Virus record (IMG/VR): IMGVR_UViG_3300034631_000024
Location: 1-45,088 of that record
Reading direction: 5' to 3' (one strand)
Length of the DNA stretch: 45,088 nucleotides
DNA from: a virus
Part shown: one piece after another, positions 33,666-40,216 of the stretch
How the letters are laid out: each line of letters opens with the position of its first letter
How positions within the stretch are numbered: the first letter of the stretch is position 1
Notes under the pieces: model-generated
Databases searched by the model: none
Seen by the model: only the letters and a program-made list of their open reading frames with translations
Told to the model about the DNA's origin: nothing
Program-made: the position numbers and the translations under genes

Positions 33666-34057
33666 CACGAGCACCCTGTCGTCTGGCCGCAGGTTTCGCA
33701 GACGAGGCAGGAGCCGTTCCGCTTCACCTGCATGCCTTGGCACGACGTGCAGAGATCGCCGGTGTAGCCTGAGGCATTCGCCTGCTCGCGGGTCATCTTC
33801 GGAGCAGGCAGGATAATGGCCGGAGGCGGCGGCTTAGCTGTCGATGCTGGACGGGGCGCGACTGCGGCTGCTGACATCGGCTCAAACGCCGCGATGCGCA
33901 GCAGCTCGGCAGCCTCGAGCAGACCACTCCCGCCAAGAAAGGTGATACACTCTTCGATCGTCGCGGCCCGCACTTCCGCTCGCTGTAGCGCCAGGCGCGC
34001 TTCGATCTCGGTCCGCACCGACATGCCGCCGAAGGTTTTCATGGGAGCGCGGCTCAT
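33665..34057 (-). CDS. small protein with NrdJ-type C-terminal zinc ribbon
   Basis: 130 residues. An N-terminal helix (EIEARLALQRAEVRAATIEE) and a Pro/Ala linker lead to residues 98-130: GYTGDLCTSCQGMQVKRNGS, then CLVCETCGQTTGCS (C103, C106, C117, C120, C123, C129). This is the pattern that ends adenosylcobalamin-dependent ribonucleotide reductases (NrdJ), where C-terminal cysteines re-reduce the active site. No reductase domain is present. Whether it feeds the host enzyme electrons or is simply a zinc-binding module is unknown. ATGA coupling to the ParB-like gene. Confidence 0.75.
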   Translation of the reverse strand: MSRAPMKTFGGMSVRTEIEARLALQRAEVRAATIEECITFLGGSGLLEAAELLRIAAFEPMSAAAVAPRPASTAKPPPPAIILPAPKMTREQANASGYTGDLCTSCQGMQVKRNGSCLVCETCGQTTGCS

Positions 34058-34938
34058 TCGGCCGCCTGACGAGCTGGGGTCGCGGGCGGCCCGGACATGC
34101 GTTGCGGGAACGTCTTGTCGAGGCCCTCCCCGATCTCAACGGCCGCGATGTCGTGCCGCGATATCCCCGTGTGCCCCTGGCGGCGCTTGACCTTTACGAA
34201 CTCAACTGCGCGGTCGAGAGCAGCGTATAAGTCGAACTTGTCCACGAAGTTCGAGAGGTCCGTGCCCGCAGCCACGAGCCACGGCCGATCGACAACCGCC
34301 ATGAACCAGGGCTTGAGGATTTCGTTGGAGTAGGCCTCGGGCGATGCCCCGAACTCCGAACGACGGATGCTCGAGAGGGCGCAGGTCACCGCAGCCGAGT
34401 GGCCGTTCTCGACGAGCTGGCGAACGAGGGCAACGCAGAAAAGCTCGCCAGCCTTCTTGTTGTCCATTGCAGGGTGATAGGTCATCAACTGGCAGTCTGC
34501 CACAGCGCAAGCCTTCTGTGCCGCGAGAGCCCAGCCCTCACCTGCGGCAAGCGCAGCCTTGAAGATCTGGAACAGCGTCACCTTTGTGACTGTCCCATTC
34601 ACCGCGGCGAAGCTCGCCGCTTGTTCGTTTTGACTCATCTGCACGACTTGGCAGGGAACATCCTCGAACCCGCAGATCGCCGCAGCGTGGGTGCGATGCT
34701 GACCATCGATGATGGCGAACTTGCCACCTTCGACGGGCGCCACGAATACCGGCGAAAAGCGCGACCACTGAAACTGCTCAGCAATGCGGCGAATGGCAGT
34801 CCAATTGGCTCGCTTGAGGTCGCGCTGATAGCTGTCATCGACGACCAGGTCGCCGATCTTGATCCACTGGAGCATGGGAGCTGGACCAGGGCTCACCCCT
34901 GATGGACGCTTTTGGTTTGTAATGTCGATCGATCTCAT
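34054..34938 (-). CDS. ParB-like nuclease-fold protein (DUF6551-like)
   Basis: 294 residues. The N-terminal domain has LQWIKIGDLVVDDSYQRDLK and FAIIDGQHRTHAAAICGFED. The second block is the ParB/sulfiredoxin GxHR-like box (DGQHR). The remainder is helical and conserved in phage relatives (AVNGTVTKVTLFQIFKAALA). Might act in DNA binding, NTP hydrolysis or nuclease function; none is shown. ATG at 34938 preferred (TGATG). Confidence 0.78.
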   Translation of the reverse strand: MRSIDITNQKRPSGVSPGPAPMLQWIKIGDLVVDDSYQRDLKRANWTAIRRIAEQFQWSRFSPVFVAPVEGGKFAIIDGQHRTHAAAICGFEDVPCQVVQMSQNEQAASFAAVNGTVTKVTLFQIFKAALAAGEGWALAAQKACAVADCQLMTYHPAMDNKKAGELFCVALVRQLVENGHSAAVTCALSSIRRSEFGASPEAYSNEILKPWFMAVVDRPWLVAAGTDLSNFVDKFDLYAALDRAVEFVKVKRRQGHTGISRHDIAAVEIGEGLDKTFPQRMSGPPATPARQAAE

Positions 34939-35177
34939 CACCGGATCTCCACGGGTACGGTTTTGCGGTTGTGAAAGTCCGGCCCGCCATCGGCATGGAT
35001 GGTGATCGAGCGGAACTGGTCGATTGCGCGCTCGAGCTGCTGCACCTGGCCGGCGTCATATTCGGCAATCATGATGCCGCCATCGGTCTCCACGACGAGC
35101 CGGTGATCGCCCGAAGGATCGAGGACGACGCGCACATCGACGAGCTCGGCATGATAGCGGGCTGGACGGCGGCTCAT
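34938..35177 (-). CDS. hypothetical protein
   Basis: 79 residues, beta-rich then helical (YHAELVDVRVVLDPSGDHRL, IAEYDAGQVQQLERAIDQFR). ATGA overlaps with both neighbours support translation. No family recognised. Confidence 0.6.
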   Translation of the reverse strand: MSRRPARYHAELVDVRVVLDPSGDHRLVVETDGGIMIAEYDAGQVQQLERAIDQFRSITIHADGGPDFHNRKTVPVEIR

Positions 35178-36538
35178 GCCTCGGCCCTCCGGCGGTTCGA
35201 TGCCGCAACGGCCTCGCGCTGCCGATCGCGGCTGGAGAGGCCGAGCGTGCGCCGCCTGCCTTTGATCTGGTTGACGGTCAGGCCAGTGCGCACCGCAAGT
35301 TCGGCGAGCGCGGTACGGGCGACGTCGCCCTCACGAATGATTGCGTCGATCTCTGCGGTGAAAAGAGGAGACGCGTCGGGACCGGCGCCGACGCTCGCCC
35401 TACTCACATCTCCCGCCACGCTGTCGGCCGGCTCTTTGCCGAGCTCGGTCGCGCCGCCGTCTGCGGATGCTTTCGCTTGGGATTCTTCCGGAGCCTCATA
35501 GCCCCAGCGCGCCCAGCCGGTCCGCGCCGCGCGGGCGTTGAGCTCGATCTTGGGCAGGCTGGGGAAGTAGGCTTCGATGATCTCGTAGAACTTGAGTGGC
35601 TTGGCCGAGTGCCCGCCGAGCGGCGCTTCGATGACCGAGGCGAACTGGTCGCCCATCGCTGGCGCCGGCACATGGCCGCGCGTCCCGATCAGCAGCAGCT
35701 CATGCTTGTTGCGCACCCAATAGCCGGTGCCGATCCGGTCCTTGTGCCAGGAGAAGTGCGACTTGTAGGCAAAACCCCAGGCCTTCATGACCTCGAGCGC
35801 TTCCACCAACATCGGCACGGTCGCCCACAGGAACAGCACGCAATCATCGGCGGCGAGCGAGCCAACATCGCGGCCCTTGATCGTCTCAAGGTCCGAGGTC
35901 GGGTAGTGATTGTCGGCCGACCGATCCATGCCGGTCTCTTCCGAGTAAGTTTGGAACTTCCACTCGGGATCGGCATAGATCACGCCGAACTTGGCCTCCG
36001 GCAGCGCCGCCTGTTTCTTGCCCAGCTCGGCCTCACGCTCTGCGCGCTTCGCCTTCTTGCCAGCAGTCGAAACATCCTTGAGCGGGTTCACCATCACGGC
36101 GTCACCAGAGACGATCTTTTCGCGCATGGCCGCCAGGGTCTGCTCGAACTCACCCTTGCCCAACCGCGCCCACTTCTGCGAGCGCGACGAGAGCTTGTGG
36201 TCTATGCCGGCATCCTTGAGGGTAGCCTTCGAAAATACTTCCACTTCGGTAGCATTATCGTCCTCACCATCGTCGCTCTCTGGTGCGTCCAGGTTGGACT
36301 TGCCAGGGCGACCGACGCCGAACTGCCCCTGTTCCTTGGCATGGGTCAGGAGAACGCCGAGGTGCCGTTCCGCACGCACGTAGATCTCGCTCACATCGGC
36401 GAGCATGGAGCGGTCCTTGAGCTGCCGAGCACGGACCTTGGCCTGTTCCGCCCAGTTGCGGATCTCGAGGACCTCGTCGACGCGCCGGGCTTCGGCCAGA
36501 GCAGCCTTGGCTGCCTCATAGCGGATCATGGACGTCAT
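35174..36538 (-). CDS. MT-A70 family DNA adenine methyltransferase
   Basis: 454 residues. The N-terminal part is helical with a phage-typical YVRAERHLGVLLTHAKEQGQ region. The methyltransferase domain (about 180-345) has GVIYADPEWKFQTYS, a DPEW version of the DPPW catalytic motif. Also present are DCVLFLWATVPMLVEALEVM, KHELLLIGTRGHVPAP and HSAKPLKFYEIIEAYFP. The C-terminus ends in a likely DNA-binding helical segment (VRTGLTVNQIKGRRRTLGLS). Probably adds N6-methyl to phage DNA, perhaps against restriction. ATGA coupling both sides. Confidence 0.87.
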   Translation of the reverse strand: MTSMIRYEAAKAALAEARRVDEVLEIRNWAEQAKVRARQLKDRSMLADVSEIYVRAERHLGVLLTHAKEQGQFGVGRPGKSNLDAPESDDGEDDNATEVEVFSKATLKDAGIDHKLSSRSQKWARLGKGEFEQTLAAMREKIVSGDAVMVNPLKDVSTAGKKAKRAEREAELGKKQAALPEAKFGVIYADPEWKFQTYSEETGMDRSADNHYPTSDLETIKGRDVGSLAADDCVLFLWATVPMLVEALEVMKAWGFAYKSHFSWHKDRIGTGYWVRNKHELLLIGTRGHVPAPAMGDQFASVIEAPLGGHSAKPLKFYEIIEAYFPSLPKIELNARAARTGWARWGYEAPEESQAKASADGGATELGKEPADSVAGDVSRASVGAGPDASPLFTAEIDAIIREGDVARTALAELAVRTGLTVNQIKGRRRTLGLSSRDRQREAVAASNRRRAEA

Positions 36539-37005
36539 GCTTCGCCTCCCGCTTCGGCTTCAACCTGCAGCTTGAGCAGTGCCAGCTTAGCAATCGCGCC
36601 GTGGATCTCGTCGAGGATGCCGGCAGCGTCCTTGCTGCAGATCGCGCCATCAGCGCGGGCGGCGCCCAGCGCCACGAAGACATCACCGATTTCCTTGAGA
36701 GCCTCGGCGCTTACCCGATCGAGCGGCGCGCCATCGAGGGCGACCGCTGGCAGCGGCACCAGGATGTGGTTGCAGAGCAGCGCGAGCTGTTCGGTCACCA
36801 CTGGGCCAGCCTCGGCCTCGAGGTCGGCAACCACGTCGATCGGCATGAACAGCCGGTGATCGGCCTGGCCATATTCACTCAACTGCTGCTGCCGCACCCT
36901 GGTGGCGACGGCCGCTTTGGGGCCACGCCCTGAGGCGGTGACCAGTTGGCGGGTGGCGCCCTTGAGCGCGAAATAGTCGGCGGCGGGAAGCTGGCGGCCG
37001 TTCAT
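36535..37005 (-). CDS. hypothetical early phage protein
   Basis: 156 residues from the ATG with GGGAG upstream. A basic N-terminal region (NGRQLPAADYFALKGATRQL, VTASGRGPKAAVATRVRQQQ) suggests DNA contact. Next comes LSEYGQADHRLFMPIDVVAD and a helical acidic part. First gene of the continuous replication-side chain. No named family recognised. Confidence 0.6.
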   Translation of the reverse strand: MNGRQLPAADYFALKGATRQLVTASGRGPKAAVATRVRQQQLSEYGQADHRLFMPIDVVADLEAEAGPVVTEQLALLCNHILVPLPAVALDGAPLDRVSAEALKEIGDVFVALGAARADGAICSKDAAGILDEIHGAIAKLALLKLQVEAEAGGEA

Positions 37006-37258
37006 GGCGTAGCTCCCCCGGCACATACCGGATGACGGCCACGGTTTGGGCGTGAGACCAAACCGATATGGACAACACCAGAGACGATGAGATCGGGCCT
37101 GAGCTGCGGGAAGCGGTTACCGCCCTGCGCCGCATGAAGCGAACTGCCCGCGCGGGGCTGAGGGAGGCAAACCCGCGCGGGCAAAGTACGGGCGCGCCGA
37201 GGGAGGAGGAGGCCCCCAGCATGAGCAGCGCACCCGATGGGAAGATACGGTGAGCCGG
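37006..37258. other. non-coding or weakly coding leader with two inverted repeats
   Basis: About 250 bp between the early left genes. It holds CGGTTTGG (37042-37049) / CCAAACCG (37058-37065), spacer 8, close upstream of the early gene at 37005. It also holds GCCCGCGCGGG (37146-37156) / CCCGCGCGGGC (37172-37182). A + strand frame 37068-37253 (61 codons) has a poor ribosome site. Function could be a leader, antitermination site or operator. Confidence 0.45.
37068..37253 (+). CDS. possible small protein opposite the early leader
   Basis: 61 residues, MDNTRDDEIGPELREAVTAL and further charged sequence. It runs against the early leftward transcript, has no good Shine-Dalgarno sequence and is low in hydrophobic residues. 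Listed only because the frame is intact and no leftward gene occupies this space. Confidence 0.2.
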   Translation: MDNTRDDEIGPELREAVTALRRMKRTARAGLREANPRGQSTGAPREEEAPSMSSAPDGKIR

Positions 37259-37429
37259 TCATCGCCGATCACCTGCAGGAAGGGTCGAGCGCAGACGATA
37301 GAGGGCGCGCTGCTTGACGCCCGGTGTCAGCACCAGGTCGCGGGGCCGAACGCCCGAGCGCATGATGTGGCGCAAGGCATCAGTGCGGGCACGGCTTTCA
37401 GCAGCGGTCATGCGGTTTGGGCGCTTCAT
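37259..37429 (-). CDS. small basic protein after Cro-like gene
   Basis: 56 residues, Arg-rich (MKRPNRMTAAESRARTDALR, then SGVRPRDLVL). ATG overlaps the Cro-like stop (ATGA). Could be a small DNA-binding regulator made from the early leftward promoter. No family recognised. Confidence 0.55.
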   Translation of the reverse strand: MKRPNRMTAAESRARTDALRHIMRSGVRPRDLVLTPGVKQRALYRLRSTLPAGDRR

Positions 37430-37629
37430 GGCTGCGCCTCGGCTAGAATGAAGTCGTTCGGGGTGACGGCATGGCCGGTAACCTCGGCGATCATGCGCAT
37501 CTGGTCTGGGCGCGGGGTGCGTTCGCCTCGAAGCCACTTTCTGAGTCCCGACACAGAAACGTCCCCGATCTGGGAGGCCATCTGCTCTTCGCTGAGGTTG
37601 TGCATGGTCATGTATGACGCGAGTTTCAT
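37426..37629 (-). CDS. Cro-like helix-turn-helix regulator
   Basis: 67 residues with one HTH (LSEEQMASQIGDVSVSGLRK, then WLRGERTPRP), the size and shape of Cro/YdaS-type early repressors. It is divergent from the CI-like gene, first in the leftward early operon. Expected to compete at the shared operators and commit to lytic growth. Confidence 0.85.
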   Translation of the reverse strand: MKLASYMTMHNLSEEQMASQIGDVSVSGLRKWLRGERTPRPDQMRMIAEVTGHAVTPNDFILAEAQP

Positions 37630-37636
37630 GCGTCAT

Positions 37637-37664
37637 AAGTTACCCAAATTGGGTGCCTTTGCAA
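37637..37664 (-). promoter_or_regulatory. early leftward promoter with operator in the spacer
   Basis: Minus strand: -35 TTGCAA (37664-37659), 16-bp spacer, -10 TAACTT (37642-37637). Operator 37642-37654 fills the spacer. Reads toward the Cro-like gene. The element is nearly the same as the rightward promoter at 38697-38725. Confidence 0.7.
37642..37654. promoter_or_regulatory. phage operator 1
   Basis: ACCCAAATTGGGT, a perfect palindrome around a central A. Covers the leftward early promoter, so binding should block cro and the replication genes. Confidence 0.85.
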
Positions 37665-37677
37665 TCCCAAATTGGGG
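37665..37677. promoter_or_regulatory. phage operator 2
   Basis: TCCCAAATTGGGG; the inner 11 bases match operator 1. Centre is 23 bp from operator 1, and it lies just upstream of the position of the repressor -35 box, where a bound repressor could activate its own promoter. Confidence 0.8.
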
Positions 37678-37702
37678 AGCGCCAGTGCAATTCTGATGCG
37701 CT

Positions 37703-37708
37703 TAGTAT
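37703..37708 (+). promoter_or_regulatory. -10 element of repressor promoter (PRM-like)
   Basis: TAGTAT lies 7 bases before the cI ATG, so transcription would begin at or next to that ATG. No good -35 hexamer stands 16-18 bp upstream and no Shine-Dalgarno precedes the start. This fits a weak, repressor-activated promoter making leaderless mRNA, as lambda PRM does. Confidence 0.6.
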
Positions 37709-37714
37709 CCCGCC

Positions 37715-38326
37715 ATGGGTAACTCACTAAAGATATTGAGAGAACAGCGTCGGTGGACACAGGAACAAGCGGCTGAGAAGCTCGGTTTGTCCAAGTCTGG
37801 CTATGTGAAGCTGGAGCGTGGCGAGCGCGGTCTCAAGGATGAAATGATCGCGAAGGCTGCCCGACTCTATGGAGTGTCGAACGCTGAGATTCTCGGCGAC
37901 AGTGACACGGGGGTTCGCGAGATCCCGGTGATGGGCAGGATTGGTGCCGGCGGGGACATAGACCCGGATTACGAGCAAGTGCCACCCGAGGGCCTTTTCA
38001 CAGTTACGGTTCCCTTTCCTTTGCCTGACGACATGATGGCACTCGAAGTGCAAGGGGATTCCATGCTCCCGCGTTACGATCATGGTGACGTGATTATAGT
38101 GTGGAAGGAGCAACGTAAGCCTGTGGAGGCTTTTTTGGGTACAGAGGTCGCCGTTCTGACCAGCAGCGGCCGGCGCTTTCTTAAGACGCTGCAGAAGGCG
38201 GGGTCTCTTTTTAACCTGCTGTCCTGGAACGCTCGCCCAATCGAAAATGTAGGCGTCCGGTGGGTGGGCGAGATCTACATAGTGGTACGAGCACCCCAAG
38301 TGCAAAAGGCATGGGTGGGACGATGA
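37715..38326 (+). CDS. CI-like repressor, HTH + S24 peptidase
   Basis: 203 residues. XRE-type HTH at 5-60 (WTQEQAAEKLGLSKSGYVKL, RGERGL). Self-cleaving C-terminal domain: likely cleavage site A78-G79 in GRIGAGG, nucleophile S116 in VQGDSMLPRYDHGDVI, general base K157 in RFLKTLQKAG. Maintains lysogeny and should be inactivated by RecA in the SOS response, giving induction. Its operators are predicted at 37642, 37665, 38685 and 38708. The next gene overlaps by ATGA. Confidence 0.92.
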   Translation: MGNSLKILREQRRWTQEQAAEKLGLSKSGYVKLERGERGLKDEMIAKAARLYGVSNAEILGDSDTGVREIPVMGRIGAGGDIDPDYEQVPPEGLFTVTVPFPLPDDMMALEVQGDSMLPRYDHGDVIIVWKEQRKPVEAFLGTEVAVLTSSGRRFLKTLQKAGSLFNLLSWNARPIENVGVRWVGEIYIVVRAPQVQKAWVGR

Positions 38327-38667
38327 AGCAAAAGGTATTTCCCCAAGCGTTCGCTGTTCTGCTGATTAGCGGTATGACCGTCGGGCCCCTCCTCTCCAGC
38401 GAGGGACCAACTGAATTGCTCTACTTATGCGAAGAGGCGATCCACGACGTTCTGCTGGCGCCCTCAACTTATCAACAAATAGCCGTAAGCTATCTTGATG
38501 AGCGCTCGGTCTACATCGAGTACGACTCGGATAACGAGTATGGGGTGCCTGTTCGGGGCCGGGTCACCTGCGAAGCCCCACCGCTTGAGGCGGCCGTAAC
38601 GAGATTCAGCCTTCGGATAAACGGCGGCCCGTACATGAAATGGCTGCACGAGAACCGGTACAACTAG
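38323..38667 (+). CDS. exported small protein coupled to the repressor
   Basis: 114 residues. The N-terminus (MKQKVFPQAFAVLLISGMTV plus GPLLSS) is a signal peptide with likely cleavage before EGPTEL. The mature part has two Cys (LYLCEEAIHDVLLAPSTYQQ and YGVPVRGRVTCEAPP), probably a disulfide. The pattern (C, APSTY, Y/FD..N.YG.PVRG, C) occurs in small periplasmic proteins of unknown role. ATGA coupling to cI means it should be made in the lysogen. Superinfection exclusion or another surface change is a reasonable guess, not shown. Confidence 0.65.
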   Translation: MKQKVFPQAFAVLLISGMTVGPLLSSEGPTELLYLCEEAIHDVLLAPSTYQQIAVSYLDERSVYIEYDSDNEYGVPVRGRVTCEAPPLEAAVTRFSLRINGGPYMKWLHENRYN

Positions 38668-38684
38668 CCCATTGCGGCAAAGCA

Positions 38685-38697
38685 CCCCAAATTGGGT
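38685..38697. promoter_or_regulatory. phage operator 3
   Basis: CCCCAAATTGGGT, 12 of 13 bases equal to operator 1. It overlaps the -35 region of the rightward promoter. Confidence 0.8.
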
Positions 38698-38725
38698 TGC
38701 TAAAGTGACCCAGTTTGGGTAGCTT
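38697..38725 (+). promoter_or_regulatory. rightward promoter with operator in the spacer
   Basis: -35 TTGCTA (38697-38702), 17-bp spacer, -10 TAGCTT (38720-38725). Operator 4 lies in the spacer. Drives the gene at 38754 and those after it toward the integrase. Confidence 0.7.
38708..38720. promoter_or_regulatory. phage operator 4
   Basis: ACCCAGTTTGGGT, 11 of 13 bases equal to operator 1. Centre 23 bp from operator 3, the same spacing as operators 1 and 2. Confidence 0.8.
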
Positions 38726-38753
38726 GCTCTCCAGTTCATCACTGGAGGGCATC

Positions 38754-39455
38754 ATGCTCGCACACACATCCGAACAGCCGGCAGCTGCCTGCCACTGCCA
38801 GATCAACTCCGATCCCGAGATCTTTGAGCCGACTGTCGAGGCGCTCGCCGAGGCGATGCGCAGCCAGTTCCCCAATTGCACCGAAGAGACGCTGCAGGTC
38901 GTAGGCTTTCCGCTTTCGTTCCAGCGTCAGCACGGCGACGCCGCCCGCAAGCTCGCCACCAAGACGTTCGTGCGCCAGCTAAACACGCCCGAGGATCGAG
39001 CCGGCCGCGTCGAGAAGGCCGCCAACATGGCCGCTGGTCTCGTGGCCCATGACGCCATCGCCACGTACCTCCTGAGCAACGGCTTCCGGCCGCGCGAGCT
39101 CGGCGACATCATGCCCGACGTGATCAGCCGCATGTGCGAGATCGTCGTCGGCCAAGCCAACGAACCGACCCAGATGGTTCCACCCCAGGCGTACGACAGC
39201 GTCAGCGTTTTCGCTGAGACCTGCATCGCCAAGGCCGAAGGCGACAAGGTACCTGCTGGGCAGCTCTACCAGCACTATGCCGGGTGGTGCGAGGCAAACC
39301 GCGTCCGGGCCGTTCCGCAGCGCAGCTTCGGTGACCGTTTGCAGGACCTCGGCTTCAAGAAACAGCGCGGCGCCCTCTACTATTATCTGGATGTGTGCCT
39401 ACGCCAGTTTGGAACTCGCGCCACCAGCGCAGCAGTTCGGCAGGCTCACTCATGA
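38754..39455 (+). CDS. orphan D5-type winged-helix protein of the right operon
   Basis: 233 residues from the ATG with GGAGG upstream. The first half is helical, with a conserved-looking KLATKTFVRQLNTPEDRAGR block and Cys residues near the start. The C-terminal 70 residues (LYQHYAGWCEANRVRAVPQR, then FGDRLQDLGFKKQRGALYYY) match the winged helix that ends the phage's own primase-helicase. No ATPase motifs. It could bind the origin or a regulatory site, or act as directionality or copy regulator. First gene after the rightward operators; coupled to the next gene (ATGA). Confidence 0.7.
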   Translation: MLAHTSEQPAAACHCQINSDPEIFEPTVEALAEAMRSQFPNCTEETLQVVGFPLSFQRQHGDAARKLATKTFVRQLNTPEDRAGRVEKAANMAAGLVAHDAIATYLLSNGFRPRELGDIMPDVISRMCEIVVGQANEPTQMVPPQAYDSVSVFAETCIAKAEGDKVPAGQLYQHYAGWCEANRVRAVPQRSFGDRLQDLGFKKQRGALYYYLDVCLRQFGTRATSAAVRQAHS

Positions 39456-39568
39456 GCCGTTTCACGCGCATCGCTTGCTGGCTGGCCGAGGGCGACAACG
39501 CCTTTGGCGTCGCGCTCATGATCTTCATTCCGCCTTTGGCGGCAATCACCGCAATCGGGTTCTTCTGA
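39452..39568 (+). CDS. 38-residue membrane protein
   Basis: MSRFTRIACWLAEGDNAFGV, then a hydrophobic helix ALMIFIPPLAAITAIGFF to the stop. ATGA overlap with the gene before. Short, but the start context and hydrophobic end make it likely to be translated. Function unknown. Confidence 0.5.
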   Translation: MSRFTRIACWLAEGDNAFGVALMIFIPPLAAITAIGFF

Positions 39569-39569
39569 A

Positions 39570-39644
39570 TTGGACCCGGTCTTCTTCGGTCTGGGCTGTC
39601 TCCTGCTCGCCGGTTTCCTCTTCACGCTGGAGCGTCGCAAATGA
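39570..39644 (+). CDS. 24-residue membrane peptide, TTG start
   Basis: (M)DPVFFGLGCLLLAGFLFTLE, then RRK at the end; one hydrophobic helix with a positive C-terminus. It begins with TTG just after the previous stop and ends in ATGA shared with the next gene, so it fills the gap exactly. Very short, so uncertain. Confidence 0.35.
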   Translation: MDPVFFGLGCLLLAGFLFTLERRK

Positions 39645-40216
39645 CCCTGCAGGATGTATTCACCCGCCCGACTGCCCAAGGCGTCGCTTTCAACTATGCG
39701 AAGGTCGCGCCGGCTATGATCACCGAGCGCGACCTGGTGCACCATTTGAGCCGCCGCGAGTGCTGGGGCGGCAACACCGAGCTGCCGAGCTATACTCTCG
39801 CTCAGCACGCTCTCGTGGTCGCCTCGGCATGCCGGCTGCCTAAGGCCCGCGTCTACGCCTTGCTCTCGGCGGCGCCTGCAGCCTATCTCGGCTGGATGGA
39901 TCCGGCGTTCAAGCTCTGGATCTCTGACCAGGGCGCCGACATCATGGCCCTCGAGCATCGCATATACACGGCCACCTTAGACAAGCTGAGCGTCCCACGC
40001 CCATCGTCGGAGATCTTCGCCGACGTGCACGAGGCCGAGCAGCGTGCCCAGGCGACCGAGTGGCGTGATGTCGTTCGCGGCCGAGGCGACTTCTGGACGC
40101 CGAGCGGCAAACCGCTTCCGACAGTGATCCGCTTCAAACCGGTCTTCAAAGTCGAGGAAGAGTTCGCCAAGGCGCTCGAGCGCGAGCTGCGCCCCTTCCG
40201 CGAACGGGCAGCCTGA
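39641..40216 (+). CDS. degenerate HD-domain protein
   Basis: 191 residues that align in pattern with YfbR-like phage HD phosphohydrolases: LVHHLSRRECWGGNTELPSY, then TLAQHALVVA, then ARVYALLSAAPAAYLGWMDP and VHEAEQRAQATEWRDVV. In active relatives the third block has LLHDAAEAYLGD; here the metal-binding HD is S76-A77. The His of the GH pair is N45. The later Asp of the ADxxALATE block is Glu. H34/H35 and H56 remain. So it is probably no longer a phosphohydrolase and may bind nucleotides or a partner. Confidence 0.65.
   Translation: MTLQDVFTRPTAQGVAFNYAKVAPAMITERDLVHHLSRRECWGGNTELPSYTLAQHALVVASACRLPKARVYALLSAAPAAYLGWMDPAFKLWISDQGADIMALEHRIYTATLDKLSVPRPSSEIFADVHEAEQRAQATEWRDVVRGRGDFWTPSGKPLPTVIRFKPVFKVEEEFAKALERELRPFRERAA

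Noticed and set aside
37002-37262. 86-codon minus frame before the early genes
   Set aside because: No good start or motif; overlaps two inverted repeats and the start of the 37005 gene.
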